From the NCBI RefSeq assembly GCF_000499385.1, contig NW_013654378.1:170001-234000 (forward strand): a DNA stretch of 64,000 nucleotides. The letters are read 5' to 3'. A program made the position numbers and the translations under genes. Positions 33,106-44,794 of this stretch are shown one piece after another. The notes below the pieces were generated by a model. The model ran no database searches and was not told the origin of the DNA. It was given only the letters and a program-made list of their open reading frames with translations. The DNA comes from Eimeria necatrix (Eukaryota; Apicomplexa; Conoidasida; Eucoccidiorida; Eimeriidae). Positions within the stretch are counted from its first letter, which is position 1. The number at the start of each line of letters is the position of its first letter.

Positions 33106-34732
33106 CGGCTGATGCGTCCTCCTTTTGGGCGGCAGGTTCCACGCTTGCCAAATCAACATTCATAGACGCAGAGGTGTCCTGGGTTCGTTCTGCTGCTGCC
33201 GCTACCAATTTAGTTGCTGATGCTTCTGTTCTTGCTGCTGCTGCTGCTGCTGCTGTGCGATTCTGCCGCTTCTGCTTCAGCAGCAGCGCCGAGTCACGCG
33301 CCGCAGCAGCGAAACGACGGCCAATGTGGTAGCCGTAAAGACGGGTGGGAAATGCCACGGGCTCAAAAGTTTCAGAGTTCGGGGCAGCAGCAGAAGCAGC
33401 AGCTGCTGCTGCTGAAGCTGGTGCTGCTGCAGTAGAACCTGACGCTCCTTCTGCTGTGTCCCCCTGTGCAGCTTCTACTGGGGGCGCCGCTGCCGTCCCA
33501 AGTGGTGTGGAGGTGGTCCCAGCTTTTGCTGCGGCCTCTACAGCTGCTGCAGGTGCTGCTGCTTCTGTTCCTGCTGCGGCTTCTGTTGCTGCTGCAGCCG
33601 GCGTGGCCTCATCTTCCCTCCTGAGATGAACTGACATCCACGCTGGAGGAGGGCCCACAAATGCAACAGCGGGCACATCTCGGGCCAGCACGTCCTCAGC
33701 AAAGGCAGCAGCTGCCTGTTGTTGCTGCTGCTTCTGCTCCCGCTGCTCCTGCTGCTGCTGCGAGCCTTGCGCGTCTCTTGCCGCAGGGCAATCATGAAGG
33801 CACGGTTCAAAGGGCAGAGACGGCGAAGCGTGTCTGCTGCAGCGGCTACAGCAGCAGCAGCTGCAGCAGTGACACGGTGCTGAGCGCTGCTGCTGCTGCC
33901 GCTGCTGCCTTGCTTCCTGGTTGGGTCCGTGCTCTCTCCCAGCGGTGTCTGTTGCTGCTGCCGGCGCTGCTGGTCGGCCCAAGAAGTCCAGACGAAGACA
34001 GTAGCAGGCGACATCGTCTGCATACCTCAGAGGCACAGCAGCAGCAGCAGCAGCAGCAGTGGGCAAAAAGCTGTAGCGCTCTGCTGCAGTAGCAGCAGCT
34101 GCTGCTGCTGCGTCACTCCGACACAAAAAAAGAGGCAGCAAATCCACCAGCGGGCCCTCTGCTCGCGGGGGCACAGCAAGGCTGCAGCTGCTGCCGCTGC
34201 AGCTGTACCGTCGCTGCTGCCCAGGGCTGCTGCTGCATACGCTGCAAACACAGCCCGCCCCTTCATCGCAGCAGCAGCAGCCGCTGCTGCTGCTGCCTCT
34301 GTGGCAGCAAACGCCGGGGGCAACGCCTGCCCAGTGCTGCCTGTACAAATCTGGGTCTGCAAGAGCAGCAAATAGCGCAGTCGTCCTGTCTAGCAGCACC
34401 TCCGCTGGCTGCAGCATCAGCCGCATCGCAGCCTCGGTCTCCCTGTTGCTGCTGGTCACGATCACGCCGCTGCTGCTGCTGCTGCTGCCACCGCTGCTGC
34501 TGATTCTGGTGCCGCTGCTGGCCCTGTTGCTGTTGCTGCTGCTGGCGCTCGGAGGCTGAAGGGAAGCTGAGGGAACGGTAGACAGCCCTTGAATAGCTTT
34601 ACCGACACCTGCAGCAGCATGTACTGCTGCTGCTGCTGCTGGAACTGTAGCTGCTGCAGCTGGAGCTGAAGCCGCCGTGGCTGCTGCTGCTGCCAGTGCA
34701 GCAGCTGATGCTACTTCACCTCGCGAGTCCAT
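27115..34732 (-). CDS. ApiAP2-domain transcription factor, about 2,400 residues
   Basis: A sequence-specific DNA-binding regulator by family. Exons on the minus strand: 34732-32014 (ATG, MDSRGEVASAAAL), 31912-29504 and 29201-27115, giving 2,404 residues with matching phases 1 and 1. The single AP2 domain lies in the last exon at about 28485-28630: TGVYFDAARQLWRCQWRSEG, then FAVARYGSSDEAREACIAYR, with the family's GV-aromatic start, two Trp and the C-terminal helix. The rest is poly-Ala, Gln and Ser with conserved-looking islands. In exon 1 these include AMRLMLQPAEVLLDRTTALF and LVKLLLLDVHRAFPTEP, and exon 2 has acidic and LELDVGIPIAAELIEEAG-like parts. No second AP2 or ACDC domain is visible. 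The first donor (GTAGCT) was chosen by phase; GTGTAG nearby is an alternative. Target genes are unknown. Confidence 0.75.
28485..28630 (-). other. AP2 DNA-binding domain
   Basis: About 48 residues match the ApiAP2 pattern: G-V-x-aromatic, R-x-x-W, a basic strand, K-G-F-x-V, then G-x-x-E-A-R with the amphipathic helix ending I-A-Y-R. It is flanked by Ser-rich (N-terminal) and Ala-rich (C-terminal) low complexity. Confidence 0.85.
29202..29503 (-). repeat. ApiAP2 intron 2 with AGCTAGC repeats
   Basis: Donor GAG-GTAAGC and acceptor TGTTTTCAG join codon CGA/G-TG in phase 1. The intron interior at 29277-29475 is built from TAGCTAGC-type units related to the block at 2007-2440. Confidence 0.7.
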
Positions 34733-36227
34733 GGTGCTAGAGCAGGAATTAAAGGCTTCTGGATTCGGAAGAAATGTTTTTCGCTGTTTCTGTCGCTAGG
34801 GTTGCTGCTGGTACTGGTGCTGCTGTTGTTGCTGCTGCTGCCTATGCCACCACCACCACTGCAACTCTTGGTGCTTCTAGCCATAATGCTGCAGTGAGGA
34901 CTGCGGCTGTTGCAGCGAGCTCGCGTGTGCTCGGCTAGGCGGTGCTTGGCCTATTGTACACTGTGTAGAAGATGCTAGGAGAAACTGCTTGGTACCGGCT
35001 GCTGCTGCTGCTGCCACTGCTGCTGCTGCTGCCGTTGCAGCTGCAAATCCTGCTGTTGCTGGCACTGCTAAGATCAGCAAGGCTCGCGCTAAAGGCCAAG
35101 TTGCCCGTGTGAGGCTCTTGGCGCTACCGCTGCAGCTGCTGCTGCATCTGGAGACAATCGATGCTGCTCTCCTCCCTTCCCCGGAAGGCAGCAGCAGCAG
35201 CAGGCGCAGCAAACCGCGAGCGAAGGGTCAATGCCGCAGCAATGTTGCTGCTTTTAAGGAAAAAGTGCAACAGCTCCAGCAAGGGCTGATCTGGCTACTG
35301 ATGGTAGCCCAGTGCCCATGCGGAGCCCAGGCTCGAGCAGTGGCAGCACCAGTGGCAGCTACAACAGCACACGGCAGCGTTGCTGTTATTGGTGCTGCTG
35401 AAGCAGATGAACATGAAAGAGAAAATGCACTTCTGTGCCTCCTTTATGCCTTCGAAATGCATCACCAGCAGCAGACGCAGCAGCAGCAACAGCAGCAGCA
35501 GCAGCCGCAGCAGCAGACCTTCCCTCATCGATGGGCTGCCGTTACTTGGCCTCCAGGCGCAGCAGCAGCAGCACACAGGAACAGATATTCCTGATGTTTA
35601 TTCATTGCCTTTCCTTGAGCTATACATTCCCTCTCCTTCATCTCCTCCTTGTCTCTCTGCTGCAGTGGCGCAGCAGCAGCTGCCAAACATTGCAGGACCA
35701 GCGGCCTGCTGCTAGCGCAGCAGCAGGAGCAGCACCTGCTGCTGCAGCGCAGACCCCAGTCTTCCTCCCTTTTACTCTCTTCCTTATATTGCAGCTGCGG
35801 CCGCAGCGGAATTATTGCCTGACTCGTCAGCAGCAGCAGAAGCGCAGCTGCAGCGGCTGCCGGCCCACCAGTGGCTGCAGGCAGTAACGGAAGGTTGGCT
35901 TGGCTTCCAACCCCACAGAGACATCCAAGCCTGCTACAGCCGCGGGGTTTGGCTTCAAGTGCAGCAGCACTGCCAATAGTCGCACCACCATCCCCAGCAG
36001 CAGCACCAGCGCCTCTTGCTGCCGGTAGGAAGCAGCAGCAGCAGCAACGGCAGCAGGGACTTCATGCGGCCAAAGAAGCAGCAGCGCTTGCTGTCTTTTC
36101 AGTGTGTAGCTGCTCCGCAGGAGCTGAAACCTCACAGATACTGCGGAAGCAGCAGCAGCAAGCTGCAGCGGAAGCAGCACCGGCAGCAGGAAGCTGCACC
36201 AGCAGCCACCGGTCCCCCTCCTCAAAA
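34733..36227. other. Divergent intergenic region, ApiAP2 and SWEET 5' flanks
   Basis: Head-to-head promoters would lie here. Sequence is CAG/CTG-rich up to 35520, then lower-complexity and partly T/C-rich (35585-35800). Two plus-strand open stretches contain protein-like islands, for example AAFKEKVQQLQQGLIWLL near 35240, but start without ATG and show no splice partners I could support. Confidence 0.45.
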
Positions 36228-39200
36228 ATGGCACGCAGCATATTTTGTTGCAGCCACTTGCGGCTGCTGAAGCAGCTCGAGGTGTTGCTGCCGCTATTGC
36301 TGCTTTTGGGTGCAGCGCAACAACAGCGCATCTTTCCAGCAGTAGCAGCTGCTGCTGCTACTGCTGCTGTCCCGGGCTATGTGTCACCCGAGGCAGGGGC
36401 AGCAACGGCAGCAGCAACAACAGCAGGAGCAGCAGCAGCAACCGCGAATTTAGCTGCCATTGCAGCGGCCACGGATGGTACTGAACACTCAGCTGTCGTA
36501 TCGGAAGCGCCTGCAGACGCGGCTGCTGCGCCAGATCTGTCTTCAGGTGCAACGGATTCTGCTGCAGCAGCAGCAGCGGCATCAGCGGCTGAAGCAGCAG
36601 CAACTGCAGCAGCAGCTGAACCAGCAGTAGCAGCTGAAACTACAGCACCTGCAGCACCAGTAGCAGCAGCGCCGGCGGCAGCAACACCAGAAGCACCAGC
36701 TGAGAGCCCGCTGGCTTCCTTAGGATTGCCGTCTACTGCGGAAGCTGCAGCAGCGGCAATGCTTGCTACAGCAGCAGGACCTTCGTCAACACTCGCGCAG
36801 CCGGCCCAAGCGCTGCAGCAGCAAGAGCAGCGAGACATTGCTGGAGCTCTTACTGCTGCTGATATTGCTGAGAAGGCCGCTGCAGCTGCAGCAGCAGCTG
36901 CAGCAGCTGCAGGAACCATATCAACGGAGCTGCTGCAAGGCAGCGCTGGCACAGCTTCTCCGGAAGCTTCTGCTGCTGGGCCAGACCGCTTGTCAAGCGC
37001 GGCATCGGAGCCTCTGGCTGCGGCAGCAGCAGCAGCAGCAGCAGCGGCAGCAGCAGAGGAGAGCGGAGACCAGCAGCAGGAAGGAGAGGCGCCACAGCAG
37101 TCTGAAGTGCCGCTGCCGGCTCCCCTCAGCCTCCTGCCGGCCTCTGTTGCTCAAAAAGTCAAAACTGTCATTCGTGCTGCTGCTGTTACTGCTGCAATGT
37201 TGATGCAGCTGACGCCGCTGCCTACTATTGCCAGGTAACAGCAGCAGCTGCTTGCTGCCCGCAGTTGCTGCCACAGCTGCGGGGGCTCTTTCCGTGCTCT
37301 TTAGATGGTGGAGGAACGGAGGCAGCTGAAAAACGTGTCGCAGCAGCTGCTTCTGAGTCTTCTTCCTATACTTGCGCACTCATCCGTCATTAGCTGCTGC
37401 TGCCGTAGCTGCTGCTGTTCTGGCGCCTGTTGCTACTGCTTCGCGGTGCATGTGCTGCTGCGTTTCGCGGCACAATCTCTGCACACAGCATCAGTGATAT
37501 GCGAAATATCGCTGTTTTCTGGTTCAAGGTTTTTGCTTAAGTGGAGCTGTATAGCCTGTTAAGCCTTCTTCTTCTGCCTCGCTGAGCATCTTTTCGCCGT
37601 GCTGGAACCAGCCTGCAGTTCAACTTTTTCGAATTTCAGTGCATCTTTGCTTGTCTGTGTGCTGCAGAATCGCCGCCTGCAACAGCACTCTAGGCCTCGA
37701 GAGCCTGCCGTTCTTCAGCCTTTTCTTTTCAGCCTGCCTTTGGCTCCTTTACGGAGTCTTGAGGGTGGACCCGGCCATTTTGCTGCCGAATGTTTCAGGT
37801 GTCATTGCAGGTGAGACTTGTGAACTTTGTCTTTTGAGGGTGTTTTCTTGTCCTTTGCACATGAGTTTGTTCGGCTTTTTTAGAGCGCTGTAGCAACGGC
37901 GGGAACCGGCTTTTTTAGAGCGCTGTAGCAACGGCGGGAACAGTTGAAGTGCGTGTTTTGGGGGTTGCTGTTGCTGGTCTTGTCTTAGCAGTAACAGCAG
38001 CGGCAGGAGCAACCGCAGCAGCTGCAACGGTGTCTGTATGTGCGCAGGGGGGTGGTTTGTGCTGACGTTTTGGGCAAACACGAATCGCGGGGACAAGCAG
38101 CGGTTTTTGCTGGGGATATATTTGAAGGCTGCTGCTGTTATTATTGCTGCGCTGGTGCTTCTGTGCATTTGCTGCCCGCGCAGCTTTGCAGAGCTTATTG
38201 TGGGGCTTGCTGCCTGTAAGTGGCACTGAGGAACAAGGCCGAGGGAGGGAACACTGCTTCCTTTTCTCTGATCTGTTTTCTTTTAGCTCTCTTGGCTCGA
38301 GCATTTGTGCCTTTCTGTGCCTGAGTGTTCATCTCCCTACCCATATTTTTGCCTGTTTCTGCTCACGAGACCATTTGTCACACTGCAGCACCGCTTATGT
38401 TTCGTGGCTTTGTCCTGGTGCTGTCTTCTTTGCTGCTGCTTCGGCCTTTCGACTCCTTGCGCCAGCCTGTTTGCAACCATTTCATGTTGATTTCTTGTTG
38501 CCCCCACCCGCCTGCGCTCGCGTATTTCTTTGCATTTTAGTCTTCTTATGCTTTTCGCTTCTCGCTGCAACTGTCTTCTCTTGCAGCTCCCCTAGCTCTG
38601 ACCTTCCCACGCAGCTGGCCGCTTATGGGCATGAGCTTTCTTGGGAAGAAAGCAGCCTGCTCGGCCTACTGATTCCTCCTGTTCTCTGCTGGTGCTGCTG
38701 TTGCTGCTGCTGCTGCAGCTGCCGTGAACGTCTTGTCTTACGCTGCGCCACTGGCCTCCCTCCGTGTCGTGCTTAAGGAGAGAAGCACCGCCTCAATGCC
38801 AGCGGAGATGTCAGTTGGGAATCTGCTGTGCGCGGCTCTGTGGCTCGCCTACGGATGGATTGCCCAAGACATTTTTATTGTTGTGCCAAATTTACTAGGT
38901 AATTAGTCTAAAAGCACAACTTGAGCCGCAAACCCAGAATTCGTCCTGGAGCCCCCAGGAGGCTTCAGTTCCGGGACAGCGGCAGAGCCAGGCCCCACCG
39001 CCTTGTGTAGTCTGCTGCGGCTTGCCGTCTTATTTATCCTTCTTTTGCTCTTCTTAGATACAGAGGGTTTAGCGTTTAGAGTAACTGTTTCCATGAGTGG
39101 GCGCCTGCCTGCTTATTTCGCTGCTTCTGTTGTTTGGTTCTCACAATGACGATGTAAAACTGTGGACTAGAATCATTGCCGCGCTGGTTCGCAACAGTGC

Positions 39201-39593
39201 TGCTGACGCTGCTGCTGTTGCTGTTGTGCTGTGCTTGCAGGCTTCTGCGTGGGTGTCGCGCAAGTGGTGCTTCTCGCTGTGATACCGCCTCCGTCACGTT
39301 TGGGCTTTTCAGCCGTTGGCTGCAGCAACAGCAACAGCAAGAACAACAGCGACAGCCGGCACTGCGCGAGCTTCTTAGGCCGGCCATTCTCCTTTCGGGG
39401 GAAAAGAGACGACTACCAATGGATTGATGGCAGCAAACCCGCAGCCAGCCCCGCACCTGCTGGCCCCACAGTGGGGCCCTCTGTTTGCGCAATGTCGCCT
39501 TCTCTGCCAACTCATGAGGAGCTTCTTCGGCACTGCGCCATGGAGGCAGATGTTGACGCGCTATACGTGCCAGAGAATGACTTCCTAGAGTAG
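36228..39593 (+). CDS. SWEET (MtN3/saliva) sugar transporter
   Basis: A predicted 7-TM uniporter moving mono- or disaccharides across a membrane. Five exons: 36228-37234, 37668-37810, 38048-38215, 38719-38898 and 39241-39593; all phases match, 616 residues. ATG at 36228 sits in AAAAATGG. Residues 1-300 are an Ala-rich extension with an N-terminal hydrophobic stretch (LEVLLPLLLLLGAA). The first MtN3 repeat has LTPLPTIAR, LWLLYGVLRVDPAILLPN and SGVIAGGWFVLTFW. The second has VLSYAAPLASLRVVL, STASMPAEMSV, LWLAYGWIAQDIFIVVPN and FCVGVAQVVLLAVI. The substrate-pocket Trp and Asn pairs (LW, PN in both halves) and loop prolines are present. The C-terminal tail of about 85 residues is hydrophilic. Most SWEETs are 200-300 residues, so the N-terminal extension is unusual and could be a targeting region. 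Intron 2 holds a 35-base tandem duplication. Confidence 0.9.
37872..37941 (+). repeat. 35-base perfect tandem duplication in a SWEET intron
   Basis: Two identical adjacent 35-base copies starting CGGCTTTTTTAGAGCGCTG (37872-37906 and 37907-37941). They lie within intron 2 of the SWEET gene. Confidence 0.9.
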
Positions 39594-41928
39594 TTCTGCA
39601 GCTTCAGCAGCAGCAGCAACAGCAGAAGGAGCTGCTGCTGCGTCTTTTTATTCAGCAGGGCAGCTTTGGATGCGACTTGCGCTACAGTGGCGTCGGCTGC
39701 CGACTGCAAATGCTGCAGTAGCAGCCACGAAACACGTATAATGGTCGCTGCAGCCGCTACATTGCAACACCTGCTGCCCTGCACTGCTCGCAAGCCTGCT
39801 GGCTTTCGTGCAACTTGAAGCTTAGCGCTGCTGCAGCCTGCGCCGTTGCCTTTGCATCGAGTGCTGCCGTTCCAGCAGCCAGTGATGCTGCTGCACCGGG
39901 TTTTATTGCTGCTGCTGTAGCGATGTGTCCGCCACGCAGGCCGGGTGTGCAAACATTTCAGCTCATTTCAGTCCCCCTCCGTAAAATGCGGAAACTGGGT
40001 TTTTTTAGGTCATGTTTGCACCAAATCAGAGCTAGCTGGCTAGCCGGGAAACTGTCGGAACAGCCCGCCGGCCCTGAAGTGGCTTAGCACTGTTCCCGAG
40101 GCGAGCGGGGTGCTGGGCGCACTTCTGGCTGGCTGGCTAACTGGGCTAGCTGGTGTCGGGTGGGCGGCGACTCCGCCACTGCCCCAGTACCCCGAGTACC
40201 TATTGCAACGAACCTAAATTCTGCGCTGGTGGCATGCAAGCCTAGGAGCAGAGGCTCGTGTCTAGCGCTGGAATAGATAATGTTGTTGCAGCAAGGTTTA
40301 GAGCTATGGCCGAAGTCCCATCTCTACGACCAGAAGGCTAGTTCAGACACACCACTGTAGGCTGTAATTGAGCGAGAGGCAACACGCCGTCGGTGGACAC
40401 AGCTAGCTAGCTAGCTTGCTTGCTACACAGCGGTCCAGCCAGCTGGCTAGCCACCGAGCGGCCAGCTGGATCGGAGTTCACTGCGCAGCAAGACATGGGT
40501 AGATGAGCAGCATCCGCCACCCGCCCTCTAAATAAAATGTTTGATGGACGCGGCCCATTCACCTCCTCCCTAGCACTGCGGAGCCCACTGGCTAGCTGTG
40601 GGCGGCGGGAGGAGCCGGCAGCTAGGCAGCTAGCTAGCTAGCCAACCCGCCAGCCAACTAGCCACATAGTAAGCTTGATGGTTTCGTCATTGAGCGTTAA
40701 GAATAGCTAGCAAACTAGCTACGCTCTTTAAACTTTTAAACAGAAGGGCGTTGGCCGTGCTGCAGCAGCAGCCAATTCAACCGCAGCTCCTGAAGCTGCG
40801 GCAGCAGCATGCCGCTCTGCTGCTGCCGCACGCAACCAGAGCATGCATCCCCGTATATTCAATGAGACGATATATCGTTCACAGCCACTAGAAGCAAACT
40901 TACGCCGGAAGCAAACTTACGGCCAGGTAGTCACATGAACCTGTGCGACCTGGGGTGTGCGTACCGCTCGGGCCCCTCAAACCAGCAGCAGCAGCCGCCA
41001 CTGCCGAGAGGAGCCCCGCGGCAACAGGTTCACGTGCAGATGCAGCCCCATGTACACAGACACTGGGATAAGGAACACCGAGCTGCTTCTCTCTGACCTC
41101 TTCAGCGCCCCACATAACCTACGAAGACCTCTACCTCGCTCTTGGGCTTGAGCGTGCACTTGCAAACGTCTGGATGTTTAGAAGCATATCTGCCTTTCTA
41201 TGAGAGCGTGTCTGTAGAACTTAGCGCGTGCGTACTTGTGCATCTGTACTGCTGTGGTGCATGCAGCTGCGTACATACCAGCTCCTGGACCCGCACCCGT
41301 GCCTTTGCTGCACAGGCGCTGCCCCACACGTAAGCGCAGGCGCGTGCCGTAAGGCTTGCAGCCGTGGTGGCAAGCAGCGCAGGTGTTCACAGAGCTGCTG
41401 CGCGCGCTGCGAGGCTGCTGCCTAGAGCTAGCTGGGGCAGCAGCGCATGCTTGTGTGAGAAAGCATATGTAGGCGCGCGCACAAACCAACACTCGCACAA
41501 GCACACAGAGGCGCACACGAAATTCGCTGGTGTCTACATTTGCTGCTGCTCAGATAAGCGCCTGCATGTGTCACTTGTGCAGATAGACGAGTCATACGGA
41601 TACTTGCAAGCCTACACTATTGCCTGTACAGGTATATACATCATACAAGTACAGTCATGTGGATGCATGCAAGCCTACAAATACAAGAATATGCATTACT
41701 TACGCATACATACACATGCTTAGGTACACATATAAATATGCGTAATGCATATGATGAAGATGTACTGCATGCATGCATCTGTGTAATGCGCTTGTAAGCT
41801 CTATGGTGGGTGCACGAACTCAAGCGCCTACGCGCGGTGTCCATCACGTAAGCCTTTTATATCCCTAAAGCCATACACAAAAATACACGTATGAGGCCGC
41901 ACGTGCACGAGCATGCACGGTTGTTCAA

Positions 41929-41979
<51 letters not shown>

Positions 41980-42377
41980 TCCCGTTGCATAATGAACGCG
42001 AGAACGTACACCCGTGCAGTCGCCGCCGCAGGCTTCCCACTGAGCATTATGTGCTGACGGTCTGGGCGCAGCTGCGCGAGCCACAAACACCAGCCAGCCA
42101 ACTCAAAGTTCGTGGGCATCCTCTTACTTGAAAGTAGTTTAATGATTTTCTTTGTTCGTCTCTACTGCTCTATTTCCCTCCCCGTTCCTCCATTCAAGGC
42201 CTTTCTCTGCCCGGCCGCCCCGTCGCCATTCCTTGCCGCGCTCCTACAGCAGCAAAAGCTGCTGCTGCTGCTACAGCTGCTGCTGATGCTGCTGCTTTTG
42301 CAGCAGCATGCGAAGGTCGGGGAGCGGCCGGGGTAACATTTCTCTCTATATTGCTGGTTTGCAGGCTCCGCCTTCTG
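39594..42377. other. Convergent intergenic region with AGCTAGC blocks
   Basis: Lies between the 3' ends of the SWEET gene and the secreted-protein gene. It holds AGCTAGC-like blocks (40020-40160, 40400-40460, 40620-40680), an A/T-leaning TGCATG-bearing stretch at 41600-41800 and a CTG tract at 41931-41980. No conserved protein is visible. CAG density drops markedly to the right of this point. Confidence 0.6.
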
Positions 42378-44794
42378 TTACGAGGTGCGTTCAGCATCAT
42401 TCGGGTTTCCTGCTGCTGCTGCTGCTGTTGCTGCCGATCCCGCTGGGCGGCCCCTGTTTAGCGCCCTCAGCCTGTGGCTCTGTTTTTTCTGCGGTTCCGT
42501 CGGCTGTCCGTCTCGTCCACTTTCCTCTGCAGCGTTTTCTTTCGCAGTTTCTTTGCCCTTGCTTTTCTTGCTGCTGCTTTTCTCGACGCATTCGCTCTGG
42601 CCCCGCAAGCTGAGGAAGGCAGCAGCAGGCGCCTCCCCCAATTCCACCCTGTCTTCCGCCTCTGCGTACTCCCTTTGGAACGACAGCGCAGTGGCAGCAA
42701 GACAGCCCTGAGCCAGCGCGTAAAGGGCCCCTATGTGGACCTGCACGCGCGCCAGCAGCCGCCGCCCGAAGGCCCGCGCGTCTGCGTGGGGCACTGTGGG
42801 CAAATGCACCCCCAAATTCTGGGCCAGCGTCCGCAGGGGCCCCCCGGCCTCGCTATCGTGGACAGTAAGTGCCACGGGCAGGCTGGGCGCATGCGCTGCT
42901 GCTGCTGCTGCGGCGGCGGCGGAGGGGTCCACCTCCGAGCCAAAGGTGCTGTCCTCATCTGCGCCTTCTGCTGCCCCCGCTGCTGCTGCTGCGGCGGCGG
43001 CAGCTGCAGCGCCAGACGGCGACAGGGACGGCTTGAAGGTCAGGGGCCCCGTCAGCGTCTCCCGTGGAGAAGCAAAAGAGAGAAAGCGCCACAAGTGCCT
43101 GCATGCGTCGAGCTGCAGCGCGAAGAGCTGCAGCAGCCGCGGCAGCATGTGCCTGGCGAAGAAAACCAGGCCCCGCTTGTTCTTGCTGAATCGGTCGGTG
43201 TACGTGAGATAGCGAGCGACAGTCGCCAAGTAGCCGTTGACCTTCAGCGCCGCCTCGTTGCTCAGAGAATCCAGAGCGCCCAGAATAGACACCGGGAGAA
43301 TGTTGCTGGCAGCAGCAGCTCTGAAGGCCTTCAAGTGCTCTTTCATCTCCTCGTGCAGCCGAATCAGCTCCGCCGGCGCTGCCCGGATGTTCCTGTCGGG
43401 CTTCTGCTCCATGTAGTCCGCAAGCATCCTGGGGCACAGGAGGCCGCAGCATAAGCAACCGCAGCTATGAAGGCTCGTATTGCTGCAACTCTCTCACGAG
43501 AGGCGCCCCCTGTGCTTCCCGGAATATTTATTTGTTTATAAACGCAAATCCACGTTATTAAAAACGCTTTTTTTCAGCTCGGATGCACCCAAGCCGCCCT
43601 AAGCGGCAGCGCAGCCACACTGACACAGCAGACACCGGCAGCACCAATAGCAGGCGCGGAGCGGTGAAGCAGCAGCAAGGAATCCACAAGCAACAAGAGC
43701 AGCAAAAGTAGCCATCTTAGACATGATAAGACGCAGAGGCCAACGGCGAGCCAGCAGACACTGCCACAGAAGCCGCGCACCAAACATAAACACAGCAGCA
43801 GCAGCAGCTGGGGTGCAGCGAAGCCAGAGCTCTGGGCCAGCGACAAGAGAAATACAGAGAGGACAAAAGCAGACCGAGACACAAGAGCAACCGAAAGAAC
43901 AAATAACAGCTCATGGCCACCCCCAGGACAAGAGGCGGACACAGATAGCGATGCCAGCCACAGCCCCTCCGAAGCAAAAGGGAAAGAACAGTGAAACTCA
44001 AAGCAACCAAATTAACAAATTAAACGAAATGAAAGCCGCTAGAGAATCTTCGCAAGCAAAAGGAAAGCAGCAAGGCCACGGGCAAACAACGTGGAGAGGG
44101 CAGCTTGGTGGCCCGCGGCCCCCGCGGAGCAGCTGACTCACTTTTTAGTTGTTGGATATTCTGTGACGATCCGAAGTGCCCTCCTGTCTGCCTCTTCGTC
44201 ATCTGAAGCCTCGCGCTCCGCAGCAAAACGCACTATGGGCAGCTGGGCAGCCAGCAGCAGCCGCGCGGCGCTGCGGACTCCCTGCGCGTCGTCCCCAGGC
44301 AGCCCCAGCATATCCCGGGCCAGCCCGAGCTGCTCGTGCAGAGGCACCCACATGCCTTCTCGCGCTTCGTCGGACGCAATAGAGGCCGAGAGGGCCCCCG
44401 CGGCCCGCCGGCCCATGTCGTAGAGGGCCCCGAGGGCCCCCGCGCCGCTAGAGGCGCCCCCAGACTCGCCTGATGACAAGAACTGGCCAAACAGAGGCCC
44501 CAGAGAGGACAGGGCGGACGCGAATTGCTCAGAAAAGCCCCCAGGGCCCGAGGAAGAGGCCCCGGAGACATCCTGCGGGTACTCCGTGGAGGGGCCCAAA
44601 GGAGAGGCCTGCGGGGCCCCTAAGGGGGTCCCCGAGAAGCCGAAAGACGATCCGTCCGGGGTGTCTGCCGATGCTGCAAAGGCCACCAGAAAGGCCGCGG
44701 GCACTGTAAAAAACAGGAGGAGCAGAAACGGCGTTCGTGCTCCTGCTGCTGCTGCCCATGAGGCACCGCAGCGACCACGTGTGGCTCCTGCCAT
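42378..44794 (-). CDS. Secreted protein of unknown function, two exons
   Basis: Exons on the minus strand: 44794-44142 and 43428-42378, joined in phase 2 (donor AAAAA-GTGAGT, acceptor GCCCCAG), giving 567 residues from ATG (MAGATRGRCGASW). A signal peptide is clear: hydrophobic FLLLLFFTVPAAFLVAFA with likely cleavage near ASADTPDG. After it come a Gly/Ser-rich region and helical segments (RAAGALSASIASDEA, HEQLGLARDMLGLPGDDAQG). The second exon continues MLADYMEQKPDRNIRAAP, SILGALDSLSNEAALKVN, TYTDRFSKNKRGLVFFARHM and LLARVQVHIGALYALAQG, with poly-Ala inserts and a basic tail (KKSKGKETAKEN). No family recognised. If the donor is ignored the first exon ends at its own TGA at 44138 and the two would be separate genes. 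The strong GTGAGT and matching phase favour one gene. Confidence 0.62.

Noticed and set aside
34989..35594. Plus-strand frame in the divergent intergenic region
   Set aside because: No ATG at its start and mostly CTG/CAG readings; one protein-like island is not enough to call a gene.
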